64,000 bases of DNA from Rhodospirillales bacterium CG15_BIG_FIL_POST_REV_8_21_14_020_66_15 (GTDB lineage Bacteria > Pseudomonadota > Alphaproteobacteria > Rhodospirillales > Casp-alpha2). This document shows positions 40,848 to 49,220 of the stretch, piece by piece (the first letter of the stretch is position 1; every line of letters begins with the position of its first letter). The DNA lies in the NCBI GenBank assembly GCA_002781745.1, contig PFFW01000124.1, positions 1 to 64,000 of the forward strand. The letters run 5' to 3'. The notes under the pieces were generated by a model. It was not told the DNA's origin. It ran no database searches and was given only the letters and a program-made list of their open reading frames with translations. Made by a program: the position numbers and the translations under genes.

Positions 40848-41528
40848 TCAAGCCTGAGCCCACAGGGGCGCCAGGACCTCCGTCAATTTGTCGGGGTCGT
40901 CGCAGGCGCGCACCCGGAACGACGCGTCGGCCAGGGCCGCCGCCTTGGTCCGCGCGGCCTCGAAATCCTTATGGGCGGAGCGCATGTGAACGGCGCCCGC
41001 CAGCCCGGCCGCCTTGGCCGCCTGGACGTCGACCTCGCGGTCGCCGACGATCCACGAGCGTGCCGCGTCGATGGGCAGGATGTCCAGGGCGCGCAGGATC
41101 ATGCCCGGATTGGGCTTGCGGTCCGGATGGTTCGTGGCGCGCAGCAGGCCGCGGCCTTCGGGGTGGTGCGGGCAGGCGAGGATCGCGTTGACGAAGGCGT
41201 CGGCCTCGGCCAGCCGCTCCCATATCCAGTCGTGCAAGCGCGCGAATTCGGGCCAGTCGTAATGGCCGAGGGCGATCCCGCCCTGGTTGGTGACGACCAC
41301 CACGGGGACGGCCCGCGCGTTGGCGGCGCGGATGGCGGCCACGGTGCCGGGCACCATGCGTGCATCCTCGATGCGATGCAGGTAGGGATGTTCCTCGACC
41401 ATGACGCCGTCGCGGTCGAGGAACAGGGCGCCCCGCCGCACCGGCCCCGGTGTGCGGTTGACGACCTGACACCACACGTCGTCGTCGCCGGCGAACAAGA
41501 CCGGCGTGTCGTCGGAAGGGTTGGACAC
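40848..41528 (-). CDS. HAD-IIIA phosphatase, GmhB/HisB-like, with altered zinc ligands
   Basis: This 226-residue protein has HAD motif I FLDRDG (Asp38, Asp40), motif II VVTNQGGI and motif III RKPNPGM with IVGDREVD. In GmhB (heptose-1,7-bisphosphate 7-phosphatase) a zinc is held by Cys-x-His and Cys-x-Cys. Here CPHHPEG is kept (Cys119, His121), but the second pair is His134 and Asp136 at the exact expected spacing. Zinc may still bind. The first 30 residues are extra. The substrate may be heptose bisphosphate or another sugar phosphate. Confidence 0.75.
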   Translation of the reverse strand: MSNPSDDTPVLFAGDDDVWCQVVNRTPGPVRRGALFLDRDGVMVEEHPYLHRIEDARMVPGTVAAIRAANARAVPVVVVTNQGGIALGHYDWPEFARLHDWIWERLAEADAFVNAILACPHHPEGRGLLRATNHPDRKPNPGMILRALDILPIDAARSWIVGDREVDVQAAKAAGLAGAVHMRSAHKDFEAARTKAAALADASFRVRACDDPDKLTEVLAPLWAQA

Positions 41529-41547
41529 CGGGGTCGTCCCGCCCGGA

Positions 41548-42771
41548 CTAGGCGGTGAATGCCTGGATGCCCGTCTGCGCCCGGCCCAGGATCAGGGCGT
41601 GGATGTCGTGGGTCCCCTCGTATGTATTAACCGTTTCAAGGTTAAGAAGGTGGCGGATGATGTGGAATTCGTCGGCGATGCCGTTGCCGCCGTGCATGTC
41701 GCGGGCCATGCGCGCCACGTCGAGCGCCTTGCCGGTCGAGTTGCGCTTGACCATGGAGATGTTCTCGGGCGGGCAGGTGCCTTCGTCGAGCATACGGCCG
41801 ACGCGCAGACAGGCCTGCAGGCCGATGGTGATCTCGGTCATCATGTCGGCCAGCTTCTTCTGGATCAGCTGGTTGGCGGCCAGCGGACGGCCGAATTGCT
41901 TGCGGTCGAGCGTGTACTGCCGAGCTGCGTGCCAGCAGAATTCGGCCGCGCCCAGCGCTCCCCAGGAGATGCCGTAGCGCGCCTTGTTCAGGCAGCCGAA
42001 GGGGCCCGCGAGGCCCGAGGCATTGGGCAGGAGGTTCTCTTCGGGCACGAACACGTTGTCCATGACGACCTCGCCGGTCAGCGAGGTGCGCAGCGAGAAC
42101 TTGCCCTCGATCTTGGGCGCGGACAGACCCTTCATGCCCTTTTCCAGGAGGAAACCCCGGATCTTGCCGTCCAGCTTGGCCCATACCACGAATACGTCGG
42201 CGATGGGGCTGTTGGAAATCCACATCTTGTTGCCCGTGAGGACATAGCCGCCATCGGCCTTTGCGGCGCGCGTTTTCATGCCGCCGGGATCCGAGCCGTG
42301 GTCCGGCTCCGTCAGTCCGAACGCGCCGACCATCTCGCCCTTGGCCAGACGCGGCAGGTATTTGCTGCGTTGTTCCTCGGTGCCGTAGGCATAGATCGGA
42401 TACATGACCAGCGACGATTGCACGCTTAAGCTTGAACGGTAGCCGGAATCGACGCGCTCCACCTCGCGGGCGATCAGGCCGTAGCACACGTGGTTGACGC
42501 CCGCCCCGCCGTACTGTTCCGGGATGGTCGGGCCGAGGAAGCCCAACGCGCCCATTTCCTCGAAAATCTCGCGGTCGAAGGTCTCGTTGCGGAAGGATTC
42601 CAGGACCCGCGGCATGAGCTTGTCCTGGGCATAGGCACGGGCCGTCTCGGCGACCATGCGCTCGTCCTCGGTCAACTGATCGGCCAGGGCGAAGGGGTCT
42701 TCCCAGTTGAATTCTGGCTTCGCCTGCGGAGACTTCGGGGCAAGCTGCGTGGCGTCGGCTGCATCCGGCAT
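41548..42771 (-). CDS. gcdH: Glutaryl-CoA dehydrogenase
   Basis: This 407-residue flavoprotein of the acyl-CoA dehydrogenase family has the GcdH-specific start [19 protein letters not shown]. It also has [40 protein letters not shown] and the catalytic Glu in [21 protein letters not shown]. It oxidises and decarboxylates glutaryl-CoA to crotonyl-CoA in lysine and tryptophan breakdown. The ATG at 42771 follows AAGAAAGGAGCACCCG. Downstream hydratase and thiolase steps could be filled by genes in the first 5 kb, but no operon links them. Confidence 0.93.
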   Translation of the reverse strand: MPDAADATQLAPKSPQAKPEFNWEDPFALADQLTEDERMVAETARAYAQDKLMPRVLESFRNETFDREIFEEMGALGFLGPTIPEQYGGAGVNHVCYGLIAREVERVDSGYRSSLSVQSSLVMYPIYAYGTEEQRSKYLPRLAKGEMVGAFGLTEPDHGSDPGGMKTRAAKADGGYVLTGNKMWISNSPIADVFVVWAKLDGKIRGFLLEKGMKGLSAPKIEGKFSLRTSLTGEVVMDNVFVPEENLLPNASGLAGPFGCLNKARYGISWGALGAAEFCWHAARQYTLDRKQFGRPLAANQLIQKKLADMMTEITIGLQACLRVGRMLDEGTCPPENISMVKRNSTGKALDVARMARDMHGGNGIADEFHIIRHLLNLETVNTYEGTHDIHALILGRAQTGIQAFTA

Positions 42772-42881
42772 CGGGTGCTCCTTTCTTGACCGCTTATCGT
42801 TGGCGCCAAATGACGAAATGAGGGGGTAAGCTGGCACGGTTCGCCGGCATGGGCAAGGGCCGCGAGGGCCGAAAACCGGCG

Positions 42882-42900
42882 CGTTTCGCAGGCTGAAACG
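42882..42900 (-). terminator. Small hairpin, possible terminator of the 42920 gene
   Basis: CGTTTC (42882-42887) pairs with GAAACG (42895-42900) around seven bases. It lies 20 bases after the stop of the minus-strand gene, and a short TTTT follows in that direction. The stem is only six pairs, so the call is weak. Confidence 0.3.
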
Positions 42901-42919
42901 AAAGGCGGGAAGAGCGGCC

Positions 42920-43672
42920 TCAGCGGCTCCGTGCCGCCGCGACCCGGTAGGACGCCCAGCGGCGGCCCTCCGTGCGGTCGTCGGCGGCGTCGACGCGGAG
43001 CGTGATCTCGGGCCGGCCGTGCAGCCGGTCGTTGATAACGCGCAGCTGGGCGCTGACCCGCACGCCGTTGACGGGCCACCACTGGTAGCGGCAGTCCGAG
43101 CCGTTGCCGTAGCTGAGGCGCGTGCAGTCGGACGTCGTCGGCTTGCCCCACAGGTTGCCGAGGTGTTCGGTGATCTCGCGTTCCGTATGATGGCGGAAAT
43201 TTTGCGTGTAGCTGAGGCGGAAGGCGGCGGCGTCCTTGCGCGCCGATGGGAAATGGGCCGTGAACACGCCCTTGTCCGTGCGCAGCACGCCGATCACGCC
43301 GGCTTGGGCCGCCTTCAGGGACTCCGGAGTCGGCACAATGGCCAGGAAGCGTTCATAGGTCATTCCGATCTCGATCGGCCCCATGAAGAAGTTGGGCGGT
43401 TCCAGGCTTTGCTTCATGCGCGCGGCATATAGGCGAAGGGCCTTGGCGCCGATGTGTTCGGCCTCCTGCTTTTTCTTCTTTTCCATGTCGGGAAGAAGGC
43501 GGCCGATCCCGGTATCGGCGACCTCCGTGTCACCATGTTCCGGCGCCGGCCCGGCGAACTGGGCCAGCAGGCCGAATGCCAAGCCCAGCACGCCGAAAAC
43601 CAGGGCAAGGGCCCGGAACGGGCGGAACTTGCCTCGTCTTGCCGCCGTCATTGCATGCCCTGAGCGTGCCAT
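42920..43672 (-). CDS. Membrane-anchored periplasmic protein, unknown family
   Basis: I do not recognise this 250-residue protein. A single N-terminal anchor ([21 protein letters not shown], residues 19-39) is followed by an acidic/Lys-rich linker. The likely periplasmic domain contains [42 protein letters not shown] and [19 protein letters not shown]. Two Cys flank the [10 protein letters not shown] segment and could form a disulfide. The ATG at 43672 was chosen for the AGGAG eight bases upstream. Confidence 0.62.
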   Translation of the reverse strand: MARSGHAMTAARRGKFRPFRALALVFGVLGLAFGLLAQFAGPAPEHGDTEVADTGIGRLLPDMEKKKKQEAEHIGAKALRLYAARMKQSLEPPNFFMGPIEIGMTYERFLAIVPTPESLKAAQAGVIGVLRTDKGVFTAHFPSARKDAAAFRLSYTQNFRHHTEREITEHLGNLWGKPTTSDCTRLSYGNGSDCRYQWWPVNGVRVSAQLRVINDRLHGRPEITLRVDAADDRTEGRRWASYRVAAARSR

Positions 43673-43884
43673 CGATCCAACTCCTGTCCATGTCCCGTCA
43701 AAAGCCGGTCGGAGATCGTTTCGTGACCGGACCTATGACTTTGGATATAGTGTATGGGATCGAAAAACCGCTTCCGAATTAATTATTTGCCGGTAGTTTT
43801 CGATAAAATTGTATGGAACTCCCGGGCACCGGCCACAGGCGAAGGGAGTTTGCCGGGCCGCCGAAAAGGGGTTATAGCGGGATC

Positions 43885-44409
43885 ATGGCCGTTTCGTTCC
43901 GACGTGTCGATGTGGGCCGCCTCCGGCTGCCCGTGAGCGTGCCCGCCCTGATGATGGCGGCGGGCGTGCTGGGCGCCTGCGCCGAAGCACAGCCCCATGT
44001 CCACAATCCCGCCGCCTATGACCGCGAACACGTCGATTTCGCCAAGCCCCCCAAGGCCATGAGCGGGGTCACCGTCTGCTATTCGAAGTACGGCGCCAAG
44101 CAGGCTGACGTCGTGCGCCTTGCGGCTGAGGCCTGCGGCCGATACGGCGCGGGAATCCGGTTCGCGGGAAATACCTACGGCGTTTGTCCCTTGGTTACGC
44201 CGGTGGGCGCGCAGTTCACCTGTATCGGCGCCAAGGGCGCGGTCACCGGGGCCGATGTGAACTATCCCCCGACGTCCGGGCCCGTCGGCACGGATACGCC
44301 GGGCCAGCCCGGCGCGCCGATGGCGGGATTCCAGGAAGGGGCCCGGCCCATGGGGGTGCTGTTCGGACGCAGCCAGCCGGTGCCCGCCGAACCCGACGGG
44401 ACACGATGA
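43885..44409 (+). CDS. Putative lipoprotein, unknown function
   Basis: This 174-residue protein has a hydrophobic N-terminus ending in GVLGAC, a good lipobox, so it should be a lipoprotein. The body holds VTVCYSKYGAKQADVVRLAAEACGRYG and YGVCPLVTPVGAQFTCIGAKG, with four Cys that suggest disulfides. The end is Pro/Gly-rich. I recognise no family. The ATG at 43885 directly precedes the signal. It points the same way as the hydrolase gene 46 bases downstream, which may be co-transcribed. Confidence 0.62.
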   Translation: MAVSFRRVDVGRLRLPVSVPALMMAAGVLGACAEAQPHVHNPAAYDREHVDFAKPPKAMSGVTVCYSKYGAKQADVVRLAAEACGRYGAGIRFAGNTYGVCPLVTPVGAQFTCIGAKGAVTGADVNYPPTSGPVGTDTPGQPGAPMAGFQEGARPMGVLFGRSQPVPAEPDGTR

Positions 44410-44455
44410 CCCGGCCGGTTCGGCCCGCCGATCTCGATGGTGGGGGTCCGGTCCG

Positions 44456-45283
44456 ATGCTGATGGTGGGCCAGGTCATCGCCGCCGCCGCCGCAGTCTAC
44501 GGGCTTCTTGTCGGTCTGCTGTTCTTCGGCCAGCGCAGCCTGATGTATCAACCCGGCGATGCCGCCGGAACACCCGCCGCCGCGGGTCTGATCCATGCGC
44601 GGGCCGTCCGCGTCCGCACGGAGGACGGCCTCGATCTTCTGTCCTGGTACCTGGCGCCGGGCGCCGGGCGGGCGGTCGTCCTTTATTTTCACGGCAACGC
44701 GGGAACGATCGCCGACCGCGCCTACAAGGCGAGGATCCTCGCGGAGCAGGGGCTTGGGGTCATGCTCGCGGAATACCGGGGTTACGGCGGAAACCCCGGA
44801 CGGCCGACGGAGGCAGGGCTCTATGCCGACGCGCGGGCCAATCTGGCCTGGCTCGCCGCGCAGGGACACGGACCGGAAGGCCTTGTGATCTATGGCGAAT
44901 CTCTGGGCACCGGCGTCGCGGTGCAGGCGGCGTTCGAATTGGCGCGCGCCGGCACGCCCGTCCGCGGCCTGGTGCTCGAATCGCCCTTTACATCCATGGC
45001 CGATGCCGCCGGGCACCATTATCCCTGGGTCCCGGCCGGGCGGCTGACCCGCGACCGCTACGACTCCAAGGCCAAGATCGCGGCCGTCAGGGCGCCCGTC
45101 CTGGTCGTCCACGGGGCCGAGGACCGGACCGTGCCGATGAGCCAGGGACGGGCGCTTTTCGACCTCGCGGCGGAGCCCAAGACGGGGGTTTGGCTGCCCG
45201 GCGCGGGCCACGCGGATGTCTTTGACCATGGCGCGGGTGAGGCCGTTCTGGGGTTTATCGGCGGTTTGGGCGGCGGCGCGTGA
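44456..45283 (+). CDS. Membrane-anchored alpha/beta hydrolase (BEM46/ABHD-like)
   Basis: This 275-residue protein has an N-terminal span (GQVIAAAAAVYGLLVGLLFF). The ABHD13/BEM46-type fold follows: RSLMYQP, LYFHGNAGTIADRAY, LAEYRGYGGNPGRP, and the nucleophile Ser149 in IYGESLGTGVAVQ. The acid is in HGAEDRTVPM and the His in GAGHADVF. It probably hydrolyses acyl or lipid esters on the membrane. The substrate is unknown. Confidence 0.85.
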   Translation: MLMVGQVIAAAAAVYGLLVGLLFFGQRSLMYQPGDAAGTPAAAGLIHARAVRVRTEDGLDLLSWYLAPGAGRAVVLYFHGNAGTIADRAYKARILAEQGLGVMLAEYRGYGGNPGRPTEAGLYADARANLAWLAAQGHGPEGLVIYGESLGTGVAVQAAFELARAGTPVRGLVLESPFTSMADAAGHHYPWVPAGRLTRDRYDSKAKIAAVRAPVLVVHGAEDRTVPMSQGRALFDLAAEPKTGVWLPGAGHADVFDHGAGEAVLGFIGGLGGGA

Positions 45284-45291
45284 GAGGCGGC

Positions 45292-45320
45292 CCGCGCCCC
45301 TAGAAAAGGCGCGGATTTCC
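45292..45320 (+). terminator. Terminator-like hairpin after the membrane hydrolase gene
   Basis: CCGCGCC (45292-45298) pairs perfectly with GGCGCGG (45308-45314) around a nine-base loop and is followed by ATTTCC. It lies nine bases after the stop. The short T-run makes it a modest terminator. Confidence 0.5.
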
Positions 45321-45333
45321 TGGGTTTCAGGGG

Positions 45334-45360
45334 TTGTCCTGGCGTTAAGACTCCTATAAT
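45334..45360 (+). promoter_or_regulatory. Candidate promoter with perfect -10 before the 142-residue protein
   Basis: TATAAT (45355-45360) is a perfect -10, uncommon in this GC-rich sequence. TTGTCC (45334-45339) is a possible -35 but only 15 bases away. Transcription from about 45367 would give a leader of about 100 bases before the ATG at 45468. Confidence 0.4.
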
Positions 45361-45467
45361 CTGCGTGGTGTAATGGTGTATCTGCGCCTCAATGGGGCAG
45401 TGCGCCCGGCCTTTGCGCGTGGCGCGAAGGTTGGGGGCGAACGAACGGACCGATAACGAACGGGATC

Positions 45468-45896
45468 ATGGCGAAGATTACTCCCACCGCCGCACCGGCC
45501 ATAGCCAACGTGTCGACCGCCCGCATGACGGGCACGTCGCCGGTGTCCGGCCACGGCCGGGTCGAGGAGTTGAGCGGCAGCAACGCGCTGTCCTTCGAGG
45601 CGGCCCAGTTCGGATTCCAGAACGCGCCGGACAACCAGTTGGACGACCGGCGCACCCTGTCCGACGACCGTCGGCGCAATCCCAACCTGGGGCGCGGCCG
45701 CTTCACGGCACCCAACGAAACCTTCGCCCAGATCATCCAGAGCGAGATCTCGGCGCCCAAGACGTCCGGCGACGAAGGACGGCCGAGGAACTTCGCGGGC
45801 CTGGTAAGCAAGGCGATCGCCACTTATGAACTAAACGCCCAGGTCATTCACGGCACGCTGCCCCGCAAGGGCACGACGCTCAGCATGCGGCTGTAG
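45468..45896 (+). CDS. Hypothetical protein, 142 residues
   Basis: I do not recognise this protein. It has no signal peptide or membrane span. The middle is rich in Asp and Arg (QLDDRRTLSDDRRRNPN). The C-terminal helix FAGLVSKAIATYELNAQVIHGTL is followed by PRKGTTLSMRL, which looks like a conserved end. It is bounded by a candidate promoter with a perfect TATAAT and a clear intrinsic terminator, so it appears to be a single-gene transcript. The ribosome site is weak. Confidence 0.6.
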   Translation: MAKITPTAAPAIANVSTARMTGTSPVSGHGRVEELSGSNALSFEAAQFGFQNAPDNQLDDRRTLSDDRRRNPNLGRGRFTAPNETFAQIIQSEISAPKTSGDEGRPRNFAGLVSKAIATYELNAQVIHGTLPRKGTTLSMRL

Positions 45897-45921
45897 GCTC
45901 GCACCCGCCGCCCGTTCGCCG

Positions 45922-45942
45922 CCGGCCTCGTGCCGGTTTTTT
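45922..45942 (+). terminator. Intrinsic terminator of the 142-residue protein gene
   Basis: CCGGC (45922-45926) pairs with GCCGG (45932-45936) around CTCGT. Six T (45937-45942) follow directly. It lies 25 bases after the stop codon. Confidence 0.65.
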
Positions 45943-46133
45943 CATGCCCGGCCCCGTCCATCCTCCGTTCCCCGGGGGCGGCGGCGCGGGGACATTTAGG
46001 GTGGACCGCCCACCGCCGCCCCGTGTTAATCTTTCCTTGGTCAATGGCGGGCGATACTCGGGGCGCCCGCGCGATTTCGCGGCGCGGAGAACGGACAACC
46101 GGACCGGGACGATACTGGAGACAAGGCAAGTTC

Positions 46134-46667
46134 ATGCGTGCCGATGTTAAAAGCGGCTTCGACGTGGCCTTCTGGTTCGCGGATACGGCGCTGGAGCAGA
46201 ACGAATACCTGCAGCCGCAGAAGCTGCAGCGCCTGCTGTTCCTGGCCCAGGGGTATTACGCCGTCCTGCAGAACGGCCGCAAGCTGATGCCGGCGGTGTT
46301 CGTCGCCGACGAGCTGGGGCCGCTAGAGCCCAATATCTATGCCGGATTCTCCCGCGGCCGCCCCAACATCGACGTCGAACTGTTCATCCCCCACGAGATC
46401 GACACCTATCTCGCCAGCCTGTGGCGCCGATTCGGCCACGCCTCCGTGGAGCGCCTGAACCAGGTCACCAAGGGAACCAGCGCTTACAAGCAGGCGCGGG
46501 CGAAGGGCGTCCGGACGGAAATCACCCTGGACGCCATGCGCCTGTCGTTCGTCAGAGCCGAGAACACGCCCGGTCTCCAGCAGGTCGTGAAGCCCAAGGT
46601 CTTCGTTACCCAGACCGGCAAGCCGGTCGAGGTGAAAGCCTGGAATCCCGGGTTCAAGAACTCCTAA
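46134..46667 (+). CDS. Panacea-domain (DUF4065, SocA-like) protein
   Basis: This 177-residue protein has the Panacea pattern: FDVAFWFADTALEQNEYLQPQKLQRLLFLAQGYYAVLQNG, with ELGPLEPNIYAGFSRGRPNI after it (given by segments). The family includes SocA, a proteolytic-adaptor antitoxin of Caulobacter, and many antitoxins paired with varied toxins. No toxin-like gene lies directly next to it, so it may act alone as an adaptor or regulator. The ATG at 46134 starts the conserved helix. Confidence 0.68.
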   Translation: MRADVKSGFDVAFWFADTALEQNEYLQPQKLQRLLFLAQGYYAVLQNGRKLMPAVFVADELGPLEPNIYAGFSRGRPNIDVELFIPHEIDTYLASLWRRFGHASVERLNQVTKGTSAYKQARAKGVRTEITLDAMRLSFVRAENTPGLQQVVKPKVFVTQTGKPVEVKAWNPGFKNS

Positions 46668-46874
46668 CCCGTAAAATTTCATGAGATTTCAGAATTTTCC
46701 GGGAGTTTCCCCGGCTTGCGCTTGCGCCATACGGTCACTCGGCTAATATCAGGGCCGAGCGGTCTTCCGGCTGCCCGGCGGCTGCGCCGGCGTATTGGGG
46801 ATTTCCGGGGGATTGGCAAAATCAACCGAGACGTGGCAACCAAGCGTCAAACGTATATGTCTGGGAGGACACAC

Positions 46875-48116
46875 ATGAACACCAAGCGACTCCTTACTGC
46901 CGTATCGGCAAGCCTTGCCGTTGCGGGCCTGGCCCTGGCCGGCCCGGCGCAGGCCAAGGTCGAGGGCGACACCATCATCCTCGGCTCGGCGATTTCGTTT
47001 ACCGGCAAGTATTCGACCAACGGCATCCACGCCAAGAACGGATACGACCTGGGCGTCAAGCGGATCAACGAAATGGGCGGCGTCAAGGTCGGCGGCAAGA
47101 GCTACAAGCTGAAAGTCCAGTATTACGACGACGAATCGACCCCGCTGCGCACGGCGCAGCTGCTGGAGCGTCTGGTCAACCAGGACGGCGTGAAGTACTT
47201 CCTGGGGCCGTACTCGTCGGCCACCACCAAGGCCGCGGCGCCGATCATGGAAAAATACAAGGTGCCCATGGTCGAGGCCGAGGGCGCTTCGCGTTCGCTG
47301 TTCAACAAGGGCTATAAGTACCTGTTCGCGGTGCTTTCGACCTCCGAGCAGTACCTGGCGAGCACCATCTCGCTGGCCGCCGAGGTCGCCGAAAAGAACG
47401 GCAAGAAGCCCTCGGACGTGAAGATCGCCATGGCCTTCGAGAACGACCCGTTCTCGCTCGACGTCCGTGCCGGCGTGCTTGAGGACGCCAAGAAGTTCAA
47501 CATGAAGGTCGTCATTGACGACAAGATGCCGCGCGACCTGAACGACATCTCCTCGACGCTGACCAAGGTCAAGGCCCTGAAGCCGGACGTGCTGCTGCTG
47601 TCCGGCCACTCCAAGGGTGCCGCGACCGCCGCGCGCCAGATCAAGGAAATGAAGATCGACACGCCGATGATCGCCGTCACCCACTGCGAAGCGGCCAAGA
47701 TCGTGGCCAAGTTCGGCGCTTCCACCAACGGCTACCTGTGCCCGACCCAGTGGGCGGAAACGCTGAGCTACAAGGGCAAGTACTTCGGTTCGGCCGCCGA
47801 CTACGACAAGACATTCAAGAAGACCTACGACGGCTACAAGAACGTGCCCTATCAGGCGGCCCAGGCCTCGGCCTCGGTTCTGGTCTGGAAGGAGGCCTTC
47901 GAAAAGGCCAATTCCTTTGACACGGACAAGGTGCGTGACGCCATCGCGTCGATCGAGTTCGAGACCTTCTACGGTCCGATCAAGTTCGCGCCGGAAGGCA
48001 ACAACCTCGGCAAGCCGATGGTTCTGCGCCAGATCCAGAAGGGCGCATTCAACGTGGTGGCGCCGTCCAAGTATGCGTCGCACCCGCTGGCTTGGCCGCG
48101 CAAGCCGGAAGAATAA
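46875..48116 (+). CDS. livK: Branched-chain amino acid ABC transporter, substrate-binding protein
   Basis: This 413-residue periplasmic protein has a signal peptide cut after AGPAQA (near residue 27). The Leu/Ile/Val-binding fold follows: IILGSAISFTGKYSTNGIHAKNGYDLGVKRINEMGG and FLGPYSSATTKAAAPIMEKYKVPMVEAEGAS (given by segments). Other amides or aromatic acids are possible ligands in this family. A GGGAGGA site precedes the ATG at 46875. It heads a full operon with two permeases and two ATPases. Hairpins after its stop may raise its level relative to them. Confidence 0.92.
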   Translation: MNTKRLLTAVSASLAVAGLALAGPAQAKVEGDTIILGSAISFTGKYSTNGIHAKNGYDLGVKRINEMGGVKVGGKSYKLKVQYYDDESTPLRTAQLLERLVNQDGVKYFLGPYSSATTKAAAPIMEKYKVPMVEAEGASRSLFNKGYKYLFAVLSTSEQYLASTISLAAEVAEKNGKKPSDVKIAMAFENDPFSLDVRAGVLEDAKKFNMKVVIDDKMPRDLNDISSTLTKVKALKPDVLLLSGHSKGAATAARQIKEMKIDTPMIAVTHCEAAKIVAKFGASTNGYLCPTQWAETLSYKGKYFGSAADYDKTFKKTYDGYKNVPYQAAQASASVLVWKEAFEKANSFDTDKVRDAIASIEFETFYGPIKFAPEGNNLGKPMVLRQIQKGAFNVVAPSKYASHPLAWPRKPEE

Positions 48117-48130
48117 GGCAGGCTATTAGC

Positions 48131-48190
48131 CTTGCGGGCAACCGCAAGCGATGAATGAACTCCGCCCTCGGCCCCCATGGCCGGGGGCGG
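48131..48190 (+). promoter_or_regulatory. Two intercistronic hairpins between livK and livH
   Basis: CTTGCGG (48131-48137) pairs with CCGCAAG (48142-48148) around the stable tetraloop GCAA. CCGCCCTCGGCC (48162-48173) pairs with GGCCGGGGGCGG (48179-48190), twelve pairs with one G-U. No T-run follows. Such stems after a binding-protein gene commonly slow 3' decay or attenuate the permease genes. Confidence 0.6.
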
Positions 48191-48272
48191 CCGGTTCTTG
48201 CATACGCCGACAAACAATCCGGTCTTCTTTGCCGGCCGAATGCCTCCACTTGACTAGGGATGGATCAGAAAC

Positions 48273-49175
48273 ATGTGGGACAACATTTCAATTCTGACCG
48301 CGGCGCCGGTCTTCAACATTCAACTGATCCTGGACGGACTGTTCATCGGCGCCACCTTCGCTCTGGCGGCCTATGGCCTGGCCCTGGTGTGGGGCGTCAT
48401 GAACGTGAAGAACCTGGCCCAGGGCGATTTCGTGATCACCGGGGGCTACATCGCCTGGTGGCTGGGCAAGCAGGGTATCCATCCGCTGTGGGGCATGCCG
48501 ATCTCGATCGTCGTGATGTTCGGCTTCGGCTGGCTGGTCTACATCACCATCATCCGCCGCGTCATCGACAAGGACCTGTTCACCTCGCTGCTGGCGACCT
48601 TCGGGCTGGCCATCGTAATGGCCCAGGCGCTGAACCTGATGTTCGGGCCCGAGGTGCAGACGGCGGAAAGCGACTACGCCGTTCGCAGTTACTTCAACAA
48701 CAGCGTCACCGTCGCCGACATCAAGCTGATCGCCTTCGCGTTGTGCGGCGTGCTGGCCGTCGTCGTGGTGCTGTTCATGAAGAACTCACGCATGGGGCAG
48801 GCGATCCGCGCCACGGCTCAGGATCCGCGCGCCGCCCGCGTCATGGGCATCGACACGGACAAGGTCTATGCCTTCACCTACGCATTGAACGCCGCGATCT
48901 GCGGCGCCGCCGGGGCGCTGATCTCGATGATCTGGGTGATCCAGCCGTTCTACGGTATCGGCCACGCCATCCGGGCGTTCGTGATCGTCACGGCGGCCGG
49001 CTTCGGCAACCTGCCGGGCGTGATCCTGGCCGGCCTCGGCCTCGGCGTCATGGAACAGTACGGCGGTTTCGTGCTCGGCGCCGAGTTCCAGCAGGCGACC
49101 GTGGTCGGCCTGCTGGTCGCGGTGCTGATCTGGCGCCAGATCGAAATGCGCCGCCACCGCCAGGTCGTGCAATAG
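48273..49175 (+). CDS. livH: Branched-chain amino acid ABC transporter permease LivH
   Basis: This 300-residue protein has the LivH pattern: LILDGLFIGATFALAAYGLALVWGVMNVKNLAQGDFV at the start (given by ends), the coupling helix RMGQAIRATAQDPRAARVMGI, and a C-terminal GFGNLPGVILAGLGLGVMEQYGGF. About eight spans are expected. It forms the membrane channel with LivM. It follows livK after 156 bases holding two hairpins. Confidence 0.93.
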   Translation: MWDNISILTAAPVFNIQLILDGLFIGATFALAAYGLALVWGVMNVKNLAQGDFVITGGYIAWWLGKQGIHPLWGMPISIVVMFGFGWLVYITIIRRVIDKDLFTSLLATFGLAIVMAQALNLMFGPEVQTAESDYAVRSYFNNSVTVADIKLIAFALCGVLAVVVVLFMKNSRMGQAIRATAQDPRAARVMGIDTDKVYAFTYALNAAICGAAGALISMIWVIQPFYGIGHAIRAFVIVTAAGFGNLPGVILAGLGLGVMEQYGGFVLGAEFQQATVVGLLVAVLIWRQIEMRRHRQVVQ

Positions 49176-49220
49176 GCACGGTCCCACGCGGGCCAACAAG
49201 AATAACGGGAGCAAAAAACC

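Noticed and set aside
46668-46874. Possible hairpins upstream of livK (CTCGGC/GCCGAG, CCGGG/CCCGG)
   Set aside because: Stems of five or six pairs without T-runs or known riboswitch features; not distinguishable from chance in GC-rich DNA.
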